NCBI RefSeq assembly: GCF_003862495.1
Contig: NZ_RRCH01000012.1
Span: 22,821-86,820, forward strand
Direction: 5' to 3'
DNA length: 64,000 bases
From: Halocatena pleomorpha
GTDB lineage: Archaea; Halobacteriota; Halobacteria; Halobacteriales; Haloarculaceae
Shown here: one piece after another, positions 27,146 to 36,252 of the stretch
Numbering within the stretch: position 1 is the stretch's first letter
Layout of the letters: the number at the start of each line of letters is the position of its first letter
Notes under the pieces: model-generated
Database searches by the model: none
Told to the model about the DNA's origin: nothing
The model's input: the letters and a program-made list of their open reading frames with translations, nothing else
Translations under genes and position numbers: made by a program

Positions 27146-27949
27146 ATGGTCGACATGAATGGAGTACTTGAGGAAGTCGAGTTTCTCGCTCGATCCGAAC
27201 ATCGGGTCGCAGTGCTCCGGTTGCTCGCTGACGAGAGCCACACGAGAGGAAATCTCGTGGACGCGACTGGTGCGTCCCAAGCCACGCTCAGTCGGATTCT
27301 CCGTGACTTCGAGGATCGATCGTGGATTCAGCGAGGAGACGGAACGTACAGCGCGACAGCGACCGGCTGCCTCATCGCGTACGGATTCACCGATTTGCTC
27401 AACGTTCTCACAACGGAACGAGAACTACGGGACGTGGTTGAGCATCTCCCAACTGAGGAACTGCGGTTCGATCTCCGTCATCTGACGGACGCGACGGTGA
27501 CACTCCCGACGGGAACGCGTCCGGACGCACCCGTCGGACGGCTGTTGGAACTGGAACGGAACGCTGATCGGGTCCGGGCGTTCTCTCATGCGTTTAACGA
27601 ACGAAGTCTCTCGCTGGTCACCCAGCGCGTTCATGACGAGGAACTGGTGTTCGAGGGCGTCTTCTCCTGTGATGCGATCGACGCGCTGGCTACCGATCCC
27701 GGCCTTCGGGACCGACTGGTGAATCTGCTTGACGCTGACGGCGCGACTGTCCGCGTTCATGAGCAAACGGTTCCACTCGCTGTAACGGTCGCTGGTAGGA
27801 CGGTTCACCTGCTTGTCCGTGACGCGAATGGCGTGCTCCGGGCGTCGATTGACACAGACGATTCGGCTGTTCGATCGTGGGCCATCGACGCCTTCGATGG
27901 GTACTGGGACCGTGGCAGGGATCTCAACCGGATCGACCTGTTTGAGTGA
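27146..27949 (+). CDS. Winged-helix transcriptional regulator (FilR1-middle-domain type)
   Basis: 267 residues. Residues ~5-75 are a wHTH (VEFLARSEHRVAVLRLLADESHTRGNLVDATGASQATLSRILRDFEDRSWI); the rest (ALSHAFNERSLSLVTQRV-like section, VFSCDAIDALATDPGLRDRLVNLLDADGATVRVHEQ, VAVTVAGRTVHLLVRD) matches the methanogenesis-regulator FilR1 middle domain common in halobacterial regulators. Start ATG 27146; ATG 27155 is an alternative. It lies upstream of the ABC-2 gene cluster on the opposite strand. A distant relative is at 54328-55131. Confidence 0.85.
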   Translation: MVDMNGVLEEVEFLARSEHRVAVLRLLADESHTRGNLVDATGASQATLSRILRDFEDRSWIQRGDGTYSATATGCLIAYGFTDLLNVLTTERELRDVVEHLPTEELRFDLRHLTDATVTLPTGTRPDAPVGRLLELERNADRVRAFSHAFNERSLSLVTQRVHDEELVFEGVFSCDAIDALATDPGLRDRLVNLLDADGATVRVHEQTVPLAVTVAGRTVHLLVRDANGVLRASIDTDDSAVRSWAIDAFDGYWDRGRDLNRIDLFE

Positions 27950-28179
27950 GTGCCGCCGAGTGAAGACGGCTCCTGCTCTCTGGAGTTGCATCCTTTGTCT
28001 CGCTCTGAAGCCGTTTTGTTCCAGTTTCGCCAGCCCTGTCAGATATATCCAGCACTTTTTATTATTCTATCATTACTTCGTCTTGCCGCGTGCTGTTGGC
28101 TCACCATGGCGTACGCGCCGGTTTCGGTCCGCCATCGGTGGCGGTGCCGACAGACGTGGCGACTCAGTTGGGGTGACGA

Positions 28180-28986
28180 TCAGGCCAGATCGCTGTTCTG
28201 AAATCGCAGATACGCGAGTCCGAGCGGAACGACGAGCCAGAACCCAACGATCACCCAGCCAAACCAGGGATCGAGATAGAAGGGAATCGGCTCTCTCACG
28301 AACCCGATCTCCATGAACGCTCTTCGTGGATTGAGACGCTGGAAGAGTGTCGTCCAGTTCGGTGCCGGTGTGCGCGTGATTCTCGAACCTGTGGCGGGAA
28401 TTGGGTGAACGAATTGGACGATCAACCCGGTCACGAAATCCCACAGAAACGAAAACAGGATCGTCAGTCCGAGCGCGCCAATCGACGCTGTCATCGAGGT
28501 ACGCATTGCCGTTGAGAACGCGATGGCGATCGCCACGAACAGGATTCCGAACAGCGTGATCTCGCCAGCCGCGAGGAGGAATTCCGTCAGTGAGAAGAGA
28601 TCGGTGAACAGGATCGTCTGAATCCCGATAAGGATGAATCCGACGGCCACCGTCACGACGACGATCGCTGACCGGCCGAGGAACTTGCCGAGCATGATAT
28701 CCAGCCGTGAATGGGGCAACGTGAGCAACAGCGTGAGACTCCCCGATTCACGCTCTGCGACGATCGCGTTGTACCCAACCATCACGCCGAGCACCGGCAC
28801 GACGACCCCGAGCATCCCGACAATACCGTCGAACAGCGTGGTGAACGTCGGGTCCTCGCCTAACCGCGAACGATGATAGTGAAACACCAGCGTCGTGAAC
28901 CCGACGAAAAACGCCACCAGCAACTGGAGTGTGCGTGCCCGGATCGCGTCCTCGAACTCCTTTTTCGCTATGACGAGCGTGCTCAT
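28180..28986 (-). CDS. ABC-2-type permease (copy A)
   Basis: 268 residues, six helices. N-terminal STLVIAKKEFEDAIRARTLQLLVAFF and the loop VGYNAIVAERESGSLTLLLTLPHSRLDIMLGKFLGRSAIV are the hallmark of NosY/ABC-2 permeases. It is close in sequence to the permease at 29539-30363, showing duplication. Downstream partner of an exporter complex with the ATPase at 31235-32149; the substrate is unknown. Confidence 0.9.
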   Translation of the reverse strand: MSTLVIAKKEFEDAIRARTLQLLVAFFVGFTTLVFHYHRSRLGEDPTFTTLFDGIVGMLGVVVPVLGVMVGYNAIVAERESGSLTLLLTLPHSRLDIMLGKFLGRSAIVVVTVAVGFILIGIQTILFTDLFSLTEFLLAAGEITLFGILFVAIAIAFSTAMRTSMTASIGALGLTILFSFLWDFVTGLIVQFVHPIPATGSRITRTPAPNWTTLFQRLNPRRAFMEIGFVREPIPFYLDPWFGWVIVGFWLVVPLGLAYLRFQNSDLA

Positions 28987-29023
28987 CTCCGTTCGACCTC
29001 GATAGTGTCCGTCATTTCTGTGT

Positions 29024-29542
29024 TCATTGTTTTCCTTCGAGCCACTGCTGTCCAGCGAATCCGAACAGCCCGATCGAGCCGACGAGTGATCCCAGTCGCA
29101 ACGCCACCGCCTGCTGTGGCGGTCGTGGTTCGATGCGCCTGAGGACCACGAGATGGTAGTGATCGTCCTTTTTGACCTGAATGTAGGTCATGACCGACTG
29201 GATTCGTTGTGTCTCGTTGGGGTGCTCGTTCGCAGTGGTACTCGTCTCGGGATCGTTCGGGATGAACGACGCCCATGGTTCCGGTGGACTGTCGATCGGG
29301 AGGACTTCGGCTGCCTGGGTTCGTTCACTCTGAGGGAGATCATCGAACCACCGCTGTGCCTCGGGTGAGAGAGTCCGGTACTGTACCGTTTCGGTCGCTA
29401 TCGTGTGGGACTGTGGGCTGCCGTTGGGATCCCGAAGCACTTCGACTGCCGGGTCCTGAGCGGGAACCGGCGAAACGAGCGGGAAGGCAAACAGCACCAA
29501 TGCACCGACTAGCACGCCACCGAGGAGATGCCGGCGATTCAT
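29024..29542 (-). CDS. Exported/membrane protein between two ABC permeases
   Basis: 172 residues. N-terminal hydrophobic signal-anchor (RRHLLGGVLVGALVLFAFPLV), an extracytoplasmic domain of ~110 residues (AQDPAVEVLRDPNG, LSPEAQRWFDDLP, DDHYHLVVLRRIEP), and a C-terminal helix (LRLGSLVGSIGLFGFAGQQW). Its ATG overlaps the stop of the upstream permease (ATGA), so the two are translationally coupled. I do not recognise the family; probably an accessory subunit of the exporter. Confidence 0.75.
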   Translation of the reverse strand: MNRRHLLGGVLVGALVLFAFPLVSPVPAQDPAVEVLRDPNGSPQSHTIATETVQYRTLSPEAQRWFDDLPQSERTQAAEVLPIDSPPEPWASFIPNDPETSTTANEHPNETQRIQSVMTYIQVKKDDHYHLVVLRRIEPRPPQQAVALRLGSLVGSIGLFGFAGQQWLEGKQ

Positions 29543-30363
29543 GCCAGATCACCCCGTTCGAATCGCAGGTATGCCAGCCCGAGCGGGACGACGAGCCATA
29601 CGCCCAGAATCACCACCGCGAACCATGGTTCGAGATAGAACACATCTAGCTCGACGCTGTATGGGGTGACGTCCTCGAACGCGTGGCGCGGATTCAGGCG
29701 TTTGATGAGATAGTACCAGTCGGGCAGCTCTGAAACCGGCCCGACAGGACTGTTCTCCGGTGTCCGTTCTACGACCGATTCGACCAGCACGAGCACCGAG
29801 TCCCAGAGGAACACGAACAGCAACGTGAGACCGATCGCTCCCCACATCGCCATCATCGAGGTGCGCATCGCTGTCGAGAACGCGATGGCGATCGCCACGA
29901 ACGTTATCCCGATGATCGCCGTCTTTACGGCAGCCATCACATACACTGACAGCGAAAACAGCTCCGAACTGGCGGCGAACTGGATCCCGACGAGAGCGAA
30001 GCCGAGCAGAACAGAGACGACCACCACGGCCGATCGGCCGAGGAACTTCCCGAGAACGACGTCTCGGCGCGTGTGTGGTAACGTGAGCAACAACTGGAGG
30101 CTGCCTGATTCGCGCTCTGCGACGATCGCCTTATAGCCCAGCATTGTCCCCAACACCGGAACGAGGATGGTCATCTGTGTCCCGATCCACGAGATAACGC
30201 TCTCGGCAGTCCGAAGCTCCGCCATCTGGGCCGCCTGTGCGACGTACAGTTGATAGTACACCAACATCGCCAGTACCGCCGCAAACAGCGTCGTCATTAC
30301 TATCAGTGCGCGCGATCGGATCGCGTCTTCGAATTCCTTTCTGGCGATTACGAACGTGCTCAC
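29539..30363 (-). CDS. ABC-2-type permease (copy B)
   Basis: 274 residues, six helices. Begins STFVIARKEFEDAIRSRALIVMTTLF and has GYKAIVAERESGSLQLLLTLPHTRRDVVLGKFLGRSAVV, nearly parallel to copy A. The C-terminus WFAVVILGVWLVVPLGLAYLRFERGDLA repeats that of copy A. First gene of the permease operon; the pair may form a heterodimer with the ATPase encoded at 31235. Confidence 0.9.
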   Translation of the reverse strand: MSTFVIARKEFEDAIRSRALIVMTTLFAAVLAMLVYYQLYVAQAAQMAELRTAESVISWIGTQMTILVPVLGTMLGYKAIVAERESGSLQLLLTLPHTRRDVVLGKFLGRSAVVVVSVLLGFALVGIQFAASSELFSLSVYVMAAVKTAIIGITFVAIAIAFSTAMRTSMMAMWGAIGLTLLFVFLWDSVLVLVESVVERTPENSPVGPVSELPDWYYLIKRLNPRHAFEDVTPYSVELDVFYLEPWFAVVILGVWLVVPLGLAYLRFERGDLA

Positions 30364-30643
30364 CGACGGTCACCCGACGTTCCATCGATCATGCTGTGTT
30401 GAATATGTCACTCTGTGGTGATTGAAATGGATATTATATGATGGTTTCGGTTTAGGTTGGCATTGATGGGCATTCAGTATGCCGTTCCGGACAAATTACA
30501 TTGTACATTTATTATTTATGGGAATAAGTCATGATCGGCATTACTCTCGGTGACGATCCACACGTTACTTATCGATTGGATACCATCCCCGGCTATGCAA
30601 CGGTTGCTATTCGATTGCTCCGTGCTGTCGAGGTGGGTTTGAG

Positions 30644-31222
30644 ATGTGGCCGTGGTCGCACGCGGCAGTGGGCTATCTCTGTTACTCGCTGGGCACGCGT
30701 TTCGTCGGTCGTCGCCCGACAGCGGGACCGACGGCTGCCGTGTTGTTCGGTGGGCTGCTCCCGGATCTGGTTGATAAGCCGCTCTCATGGGTGTTCGAGC
30801 TGGTTCCGCAGGGCTATGCTGTCGTCCATTCGGTGCTGGTCGCCATACCCTTGGGTATCGGTGCGTTCGTCGTGGCTCGCCAACGCGACCGTCGGCTACT
30901 GGGGATCGCGTTCATCGTCGGCTACTGGTCGCATCTGCTGGGTGACGTGGTGTTCGGCTGGTTGCGGTCGAGTCCACACGTCTTCGGACGCGTGCTCTGG
31001 CCGGTCGTGACGCTGCCGCCGTACGACCGCCCCGTGATCGTCCGCCTCAGTGAGTACGTCTCCGTGTTCACTGGCTTCCAAACGACCGACGACGCGATGC
31101 TCGTAATCCTCGGCGCTGCTGTGGTGTACGTAACGATCGGCGTCTGGTTCGTCGACGGCCGGCCCGGGTTGGCACCAATCAGGCGAGCGCTGGAACGGTC
31201 GTACGACGAGCCATCCGAGTAG
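30644..31222 (+). CDS. DUF457/YdjM-type membrane-bound metal-dependent hydrolase-like protein
   Basis: 192 residues, about four or five helices. MWPWSHAAVGYLCYS at the N-terminus, GGLLPDLVDKPLSW (D-x-x-D), VVHSVLVAIPLG and GYWSHLLGDVVFG supply the His/Asp set of the LexA-binding/YdjM (DUF457) family, a predicted membrane metal hydrolase with unproven activity. It is inserted on the opposite strand between the ABC ATPase and permease B, so it is transcribed separately. Confidence 0.82.
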   Translation: MWPWSHAAVGYLCYSLGTRFVGRRPTAGPTAAVLFGGLLPDLVDKPLSWVFELVPQGYAVVHSVLVAIPLGIGAFVVARQRDRRLLGIAFIVGYWSHLLGDVVFGWLRSSPHVFGRVLWPVVTLPPYDRPVIVRLSEYVSVFTGFQTTDDAMLVILGAAVVYVTIGVWFVDGRPGLAPIRRALERSYDEPSE

Positions 31223-31234
31223 AAGGAGTAACTC

Positions 31235-32149
31235 TCAGGCGGTCTGCGGAGCCTCGCTGGTGTACTCGACAAACAGCTCTTCGAGTGACTGCTCTTCGGT
31301 GCTGAAATCCTCGACGCTGGCGTGTTCCTGAATCGTCGACAGTACGTCTCCTTTCGCGTCGTCGGTCGCTTTAACTGTGATTTGTGTGCCATCGATAGCG
31401 ACTGATTCGACGCCGCCGATGTCGCTGACCGTCGCTTCAAGCCCCGCTGGCACGTCCGAGAGTTGGAACACGAGTGTCGTTTGTGTGCCGAGTTGGTCCC
31501 GAAGCCCGCCGATCGTGTCTTGGGCGACCAGCTCTCCCTCCCGCATGATGCCGACTCGATCGCAGACCGCCTCGACCTGTTCGAGGATGTGGCTCGAAAA
31601 GAAGACGGTCGCACCGCGCTCGTTCTCCGCACGGATGATTTCGCGCATCTCTTGGGCGCCGTTCGGATCGAGTCCAGTTGTCGGTTCGTCAAGGATCAGT
31701 AGCTCCGGTGAGCCGACTAGCGCTATCCCCAATGCGAGTCGCTGTGTCATGCCCTTCGAGTAGCCCCCTGCGGGGCGATCGCCCGCGTCATCGAGTCCGA
31801 CGCGGGAGAGCAACTCATCCGGATCGTCAGCTGCGCCTTTCGAGTCGATAGCGAACTGGATGTGCTTTCGCCCACTCAGCCGATTGTAGATGTCGTATCC
31901 CTCCGGAACGACACCGATGCGCTCGCGGATCGCCGTGGGCTCTTCATGGATATCGTATCCAAGCACGCTCGCATCGCCAGCCGTGGGTGTGATCAGATCT
32001 AACAGGACGTTGATTGTCGTGGATTTGCCCGCGCCGTTCGGTCCAAGAAAACCATAGATCTCTCCTGACTCGACTGTCAGATCCAACTCGTCTACGGCTG
32101 TGACTTCACCGTACTGTTTGGTCACGCCCCGAAGTTCGATGGCTGCCAT
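31235..32149 (-). CDS. ABC transporter ATP-binding protein (CcmA/NosF type)
   Basis: 304 residues from ATG 32149. Walker A GPNGAGKST, signature YSKGMTQRLALG, Walker B LLILDEPTTGLD and H-loop SSHILEQ are intact; a ~90-residue C-terminal domain with two beta-alpha units (LVFQLSDVPAGLEATVSDI, ITVKATDDAKGDVLSTIQEH) follows, as in ABC-2 exporter ATPases. It should power the permeases at 28180-30363. An upstream ATG adding 11 residues is less likely. Confidence 0.93.
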   Translation of the reverse strand: MAAIELRGVTKQYGEVTAVDELDLTVESGEIYGFLGPNGAGKSTTINVLLDLITPTAGDASVLGYDIHEEPTAIRERIGVVPEGYDIYNRLSGRKHIQFAIDSKGAADDPDELLSRVGLDDAGDRPAGGYSKGMTQRLALGIALVGSPELLILDEPTTGLDPNGAQEMREIIRAENERGATVFFSSHILEQVEAVCDRVGIMREGELVAQDTIGGLRDQLGTQTTLVFQLSDVPAGLEATVSDIGGVESVAIDGTQITVKATDDAKGDVLSTIQEHASVEDFSTEEQSLEELFVEYTSEAPQTA

Positions 32150-32460
32150 GGTCGGCAATCTAGCGCCCCGTGTATAGTTCATTCGAGTTCAATTACCACT
32201 GATTGGAGGGATATGGTGTGAGAAATGTGGTATCGGAGTGGCTGCGTAGACGAGACTGCACGTTGATCACTCTGACCGATAATGTCTCACTGCTACTGTT
32301 ACTGTTAGTCCGACAATTTACTGTGTGCCTGTGGTGACTCTCCTGCTGTGTTTCTTTTTTGTCTCTCCCATGACTTCTAAATATTATTGAATGAAATTAA
32401 TTTTGTTGTGATTTGCGTAATACACTGCGGCGCTCGTCACGATCTGGTATCACTAAAGCG
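32150..32460. other. Intergenic region before an AT-rich island
   Basis: 311 bases holding the ATPase promoter on the minus strand and the end of the methylase gene. Composition drops to AT-rich near 32370-32410, where the DUF1156 gene island starts. No gene, repeat or att-like sequence was recognised. Confidence 0.4.
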
Positions 32461-35127
32461 TTATCCATCGTTGAACTCCGACAGTGACATTTCGACACCG
32501 ATCATCTTCAGGTAGGTTTCGTCATCGGCCATTTCCGCTAGTCCCTCGCAGAGGGCTTGCAGTTCGTCCTCGTTCCAGCGTTCGAGATAATCACCTACCG
32601 ATTTGCCCTGTTCGAAGCGGTATCGGAGGAAGTGTGCCTTGTCGAGGTTTGTGAGATTGCCATCGCTTTCTTCGACCGTATCTTGGACGTACGCCTGACG
32701 TTTTTCGTCGTCCCACTGACAGAGGACGAAATCGTTGCCGTCCGTACGAAACAGTTGCATCTCCTTCATCTGCTTTTCCGACGCGTCCGAGCGCTTGAGG
32801 TGTTTGTTCAGGGCGTCGTACGTCGGCTCCTGCTCTTGGAGTAGATCACGGTAGACATCCTGCTCACCACGGTCATTATCCTGAATGATACCGTATATTT
32901 CGTCCACCACCTTGCTCGCTGACATTATGTTACCAGCTCGGTAAACCTCTCCGTGGTGCTTGGAGTACTCCTGAAAGCACTTCCCCATCTCGATGACCCC
33001 AATGTCACCGCTGGCGAGCTCTCGGTTCTCTTCAAGCGTTGTGCGAGTTTCCCTTGCAGTTCTAACGATTCGTCGGCGGAGCGAGTCCCACGAAATCGGC
33101 TGTCGATTTTCAGTTGGACGAGCGACGATGACGATATCGAATGCAACTGCCTCACCGCTGATGAATTTGTTTAGATCAGAGTTAATCGGGTACGTAGCAG
33201 TAATTTCAAAATTGTTGTCACACAACGACTCAAGAAGCTCCCCCCAAGATTCCGCGCTACTGTGATGATATGTAAATGAGAGAACGCCATCATCTTTCAA
33301 AGCGGTGTTTATCACATCCAACACTTCCCCCATCTCATGTTCGAAATCTTCGGCTGTCTTATTGTAATACGGATTGGTCACTATGGACTCAGCGCGAGGA
33401 GTCTCCTCAGGGCTGAAACCAGAATACCTATCTTCAAGAATAATTTTTTGCCATACATAAAAATAATCTGATAATTCTGAATATATTATATTATCATAGT
33501 ACGGCGGATCAGTAATGACTGCATCATATTCGTTTTCGCTATGTATGTTCCTCATGTCCTTTTGCTGAATTTTTGTGTTTTTACCAATTGGTTGTGAAAA
33601 ATCAGGAGTTTCTTTCATTCCATTAGGTGTGATACGACGCTCCGTTGGATGTTTTGCATATTCTACTCCCTTTATTATCATATCCCACATCTTTGTAAAA
33701 TTTCCTGTGCCGTATTTTGCACCCCAAACGTTGTTCTCAACTGGCCGCTGTGGAGGTCCAAAATTATTCCCTTTGAATATATTTGCTACCAAATTCTTCT
33801 CTGGATTGTAGAACGACATCATATTAGTGTAACGTAGTGATTCAGATACAGCTAGAAGCAAGTACTCTTGGGCATTACCGTTATCAATTTCAGATATTGA
33901 CTTCATAAGAGATGATAAACATAACAATTGACGGTAATTAAACATATCTATCCATTTTTCGTAACCGTGTTCAAAAACGTCAGGTCCATCGATCTCAGAT
34001 GAAACGGTTTTCGCTCCCTTCGATATGGCTTGGCTAGGAACAAACTCATTGAGATCTTGTCTATTGTTCCATTCCTCTTTTGCTTTTTTAAATAAATTTT
34101 TATCTTGTTGTTTAGCTTTTTTGTACCCCTTGCACTCGCTTTTTCGTTTGCCCTGTTGTTCACAGTGATCGCAGCAGTATTCTATTGCGTAGAGTCGAGT
34201 ATCGTAGGATCCGCTTTCACGCACGCCTTCAGTAACGGAGATCTTCTGTCCGCATTCAGGACAGTTGTAGTATCCGCCTTGTGTGACGTTGCCGTCTTTA
34301 GGATTAAAATTATATTTACATACTGTGCACGAACTTTCTTTTTGCCATTCGTCAACGAGTACAATCGAACCACAATCTGGACAAAGGACATTGTATTTAT
34401 CATCGTTCTCATAGCGCCCAGCAGCAATACGATAATCCGTGAAGAGTGGAACCGTATGACCGCAGGCCACACAGTCGAGTTCCTTCACCCAGAGGCTATA
34501 CATCACGTCAGCGTTGTGTTCTCCGTTCGGACAGGAAGTCTGATAGTATTGAAGAATTTCCTCGGCAACATCCTCCTTGACTTGTGTGAAGGCGTCTTCC
34601 AGTTCTTCAATGTCTGTCTGACCAGCGTCGAGTTCTTTTTTTGTGACGAACCACGCCACCGGGTTCAGATCCACGCCGACCGAGTCAATATCGAACCGTG
34701 ACGCCTCGACGAGCGACGTACCGCCGCCCATGAACGGGTCCAGAATCTTCTTGTCCTTGATCCGAATGTCCTTTGGATAAAAGTCCCACAGTAGCTCAGG
34801 ATCGTCCATGTCGACTTTACCGATTGCCTCGACGAGGTCGTTCTCATTTAGCCTATTTCGTTCAGTCTGCTGATTTCTGGCTGGTTCGTAGACCGCAACG
34901 TCGTTTACAGTCGTGTGCTCATTGAGCAACGAGTACATCGAGATTGTACGGAAAAGACAGCCAGGTCTCCGAGCCCACCACTTGTGCATGGTGTAGATCG
35001 GCCGATACCACTGTTTCGCATGACTCTCCTTTTCAGCGATTTCGTTCACACGCTCAACCGGAAAGCCGCGTTCGATTGGAAGTTCGGACCGTCCTTCTGA
35101 CCGGTCTGATTGTTCCTGCTTAGACAT
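32461..35127 (-). CDS. DUF1156-type DNA methyltransferase with zinc knuckles
   Basis: 888 residues. Residues ~15-65 (ERGFPVERVNEIAEKESHAKQWYRPIYTMHKWWARRP) are the DUF1156 signature. SAM motif LDPFMGGGTSLVEA lies at 129-142 and catalytic DPPYYDN at 540-546, typical of amino (N6-A or N4-C) methylases. Five Cys pairs between 219 and 322 (CVAC, CPDC, CTVC, CPEC, CDHC) form zinc-ribbon knuckles. In other genomes DUF1156 methylases occur in defence loci with DUF499 ATPases and helicases; none of these partners is present here. The middle is strongly AT-rich, suggesting transfer. Complete and intact. Confidence 0.88.
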   Translation of the reverse strand: MSKQEQSDRSEGRSELPIERGFPVERVNEIAEKESHAKQWYRPIYTMHKWWARRPGCLFRTISMYSLLNEHTTVNDVAVYEPARNQQTERNRLNENDLVEAIGKVDMDDPELLWDFYPKDIRIKDKKILDPFMGGGTSLVEASRFDIDSVGVDLNPVAWFVTKKELDAGQTDIEELEDAFTQVKEDVAEEILQYYQTSCPNGEHNADVMYSLWVKELDCVACGHTVPLFTDYRIAAGRYENDDKYNVLCPDCGSIVLVDEWQKESSCTVCKYNFNPKDGNVTQGGYYNCPECGQKISVTEGVRESGSYDTRLYAIEYCCDHCEQQGKRKSECKGYKKAKQQDKNLFKKAKEEWNNRQDLNEFVPSQAISKGAKTVSSEIDGPDVFEHGYEKWIDMFNYRQLLCLSSLMKSISEIDNGNAQEYLLLAVSESLRYTNMMSFYNPEKNLVANIFKGNNFGPPQRPVENNVWGAKYGTGNFTKMWDMIIKGVEYAKHPTERRITPNGMKETPDFSQPIGKNTKIQQKDMRNIHSENEYDAVITDPPYYDNIIYSELSDYFYVWQKIILEDRYSGFSPEETPRAESIVTNPYYNKTAEDFEHEMGEVLDVINTALKDDGVLSFTYHHSSAESWGELLESLCDNNFEITATYPINSDLNKFISGEAVAFDIVIVARPTENRQPISWDSLRRRIVRTARETRTTLEENRELASGDIGVIEMGKCFQEYSKHHGEVYRAGNIMSASKVVDEIYGIIQDNDRGEQDVYRDLLQEQEPTYDALNKHLKRSDASEKQMKEMQLFRTDGNDFVLCQWDDEKRQAYVQDTVEESDGNLTNLDKAHFLRYRFEQGKSVGDYLERWNEDELQALCEGLAEMADDETYLKMIGVEMSLSEFNDG

Positions 35128-35288
35128 GAATTAGCCGTATAAATCCTTTCCACAGGAACTATATAAAAATGCATAACTGCTATTATGGATTCATCCTCCA
35201 AAATATTTTCATCGAACCAAGGTACACCTTCTCCACGTGGGTTGTTGTCATCTGGATACCAGGAACGATCATGACGAATTTGATACAT
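35046..35288 (-). CDS. Doubtful small ORF overlapping the methylase start
   Basis: An 80-residue frame whose first ~50 residues (IRHDRSWYPDDNNPRGEG, FDENILEDESIIAVMHFY) look protein-like and acidic. It overlaps the methylase start by 82 bases. It could be a remnant of an upstream gene in the same island or a small real gene. No family recognised. Confidence 0.25.
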   Translation of the reverse strand: MYQIRHDRSWYPDDNNPRGEGVPWFDENILEDESIIAVMHFYIVPVERIYTANSCLSRNNQTGQKDGPNFQSNAAFRLSV

Positions 35289-35509
35289 AATCTTTATTTC
35301 ACTGAATGGTCATTTAGCTGTATGGGCCACATTGAGCCGCATCATCATCCGCTCGCCATTATCTTGCTCAGTGCTATCGTCACTGGTTGGGGACACCCGT
35401 ATCTCCGTCGACGACTCCAAGCATTCGGTTGGATCGCTGTGATTCCTGAAACACCTTTATTTCGCATCTTTCCACACGAATATAGGGGAGGGAACAAATC
35501 ATTGACGAG
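35128..35509. other. Region between methylase and zinc-ribbon relic
   Basis: Apart from the doubtful minus-strand frame, this AT-rich stretch has a plus-strand frame (35169-35513) with unconvincing composition (many Ile, His, Trp). I treat it as non-coding or decayed DNA. Confidence 0.35.
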
Positions 35510-35644
35510 ATGATCACCTTGTGTTCTGCTTGCCGTGGTGAACTTGATGCGACGCCGGAGCTCTGCTCTTAGTGTGCGACTGAGTTCGAGACGCTGCACA
35601 TCGTCAGACCGAACACAAACGACCACAACTCAATTATCAACTAA
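35510..35644 (+). pseudogene. Small zinc-ribbon protein gene cut by an in-frame TAG
   Basis: ATG at 35510 opens MITLCSACRGELDATPELCS, then TAG at 35570-35572, then in the same frame CATEFETLHIVRPNTNDHN to a TAA at 35642. Ignoring the TAG, the product is a 43-residue two-knuckle protein, C-x2-C-x10-C-x2-C, with the stop at an x of the second knuckle. Its TAA overlaps the ATG of the TetR gene (TAATG), as expected for a coupled real gene. Small zinc-finger proteins of this kind are common in haloarchaea. Most likely a point nonsense mutation or a sequencing error. Confidence 0.5.
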
Positions 35645-36252
35645 TGGCTATGGATTCAGTTGATCAGAAATGGAGCACCGCCGAGCGAGAGATCATGGAA
35701 GCAACCTACCGCGCGATGCTCGAACACGGGTATCCGGGACTCTCGATTTCGAGGATTGCCGAACAGTTCGACAAATCGAAGGCGTCGATATACTATCACT
35801 ACGATTCAAAGGACGAACTTCTCGTCTCGTTTCTTGACTTCGTCGTCGATCAATTCAAGACTAATTTCGCCGAGGAAATCGATGAAGACCCCAGTAGTGC
35901 TCTCAACACTGTTATTGAAAGACTAGTCCCACTCCAGATGAACGACGAGGAGTTTCAGGGACGGATAGTGCTCATCGAATTGCGATCACAGGCCACGAGA
36001 AACGAGGCTTTTCGTGAGAAGTTCACCGAAATCAACGAACTGTTAGTGACGAGCATTTGTGAGATTATCGAGCGCGGAATCGAAGACGGGACGTTCCGTG
36101 ATGTTGAGGCCGCCCGTGTTGCCGAACACATCGTTGCTACAGTCAACGGCTCAACGATCGATCGTGTCACGACCAACCGCGAAGTTGCTCCTGCTGCGGT
36201 TCGACTTTCACTCTCGTCGTACATCGACTCTGAATTGAAATCATGTCAGTAA
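35644..36252 (+). CDS. TetR/AcrR-family transcriptional regulator
   Basis: 202 residues. N-terminal HTH: REIMEATYRAMLEHGYPGLSISRIAEQFDKSKASIYYHYDSKDELLVSFLDF (residues ~14-65), the TetR pattern. The C-terminal ligand domain includes QGRIVLIELRSQATRNEAFREKF and ends HIVATVNGSTIDRV. It lies immediately upstream of two P450 genes, which carry a shared GAACGTTC motif at their starts (see those sites), making it the likely repressor of both. The start forms TAATG with the zinc-ribbon relic. Confidence 0.9.
   Translation: MAMDSVDQKWSTAEREIMEATYRAMLEHGYPGLSISRIAEQFDKSKASIYYHYDSKDELLVSFLDFVVDQFKTNFAEEIDEDPSSALNTVIERLVPLQMNDEEFQGRIVLIELRSQATRNEAFREKFTEINELLVTSICEIIERGIEDGTFRDVEAARVAEHIVATVNGSTIDRVTTNREVAPAAVRLSLSSYIDSELKSCQ

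Noticed and set aside
18931..30482. Shared 12-mer GCATTCAGTATG at 18931 and 30471 as a regulatory motif
   Set aside because: The similarity does not extend beyond about 12 bases, the two sites face unrelated genes, and no third copy was noticed.
28180..32149. A nitrous-oxide reductase (nos) operon
   Set aside because: The permeases and ATPase are NosY/NosF-like only in the broad ABC-2 sense; no nosZ or nosD-type copper genes are present. The beta-helix protein at 1143 is far away and belongs to the glycan locus.
35169..35513. Plus-strand 114-residue frame next to the methylase
   Set aside because: Composition (Ile, His, Trp, Arg clusters) is not haloarchaeal-protein-like, and it runs through the start of the zinc-ribbon relic.
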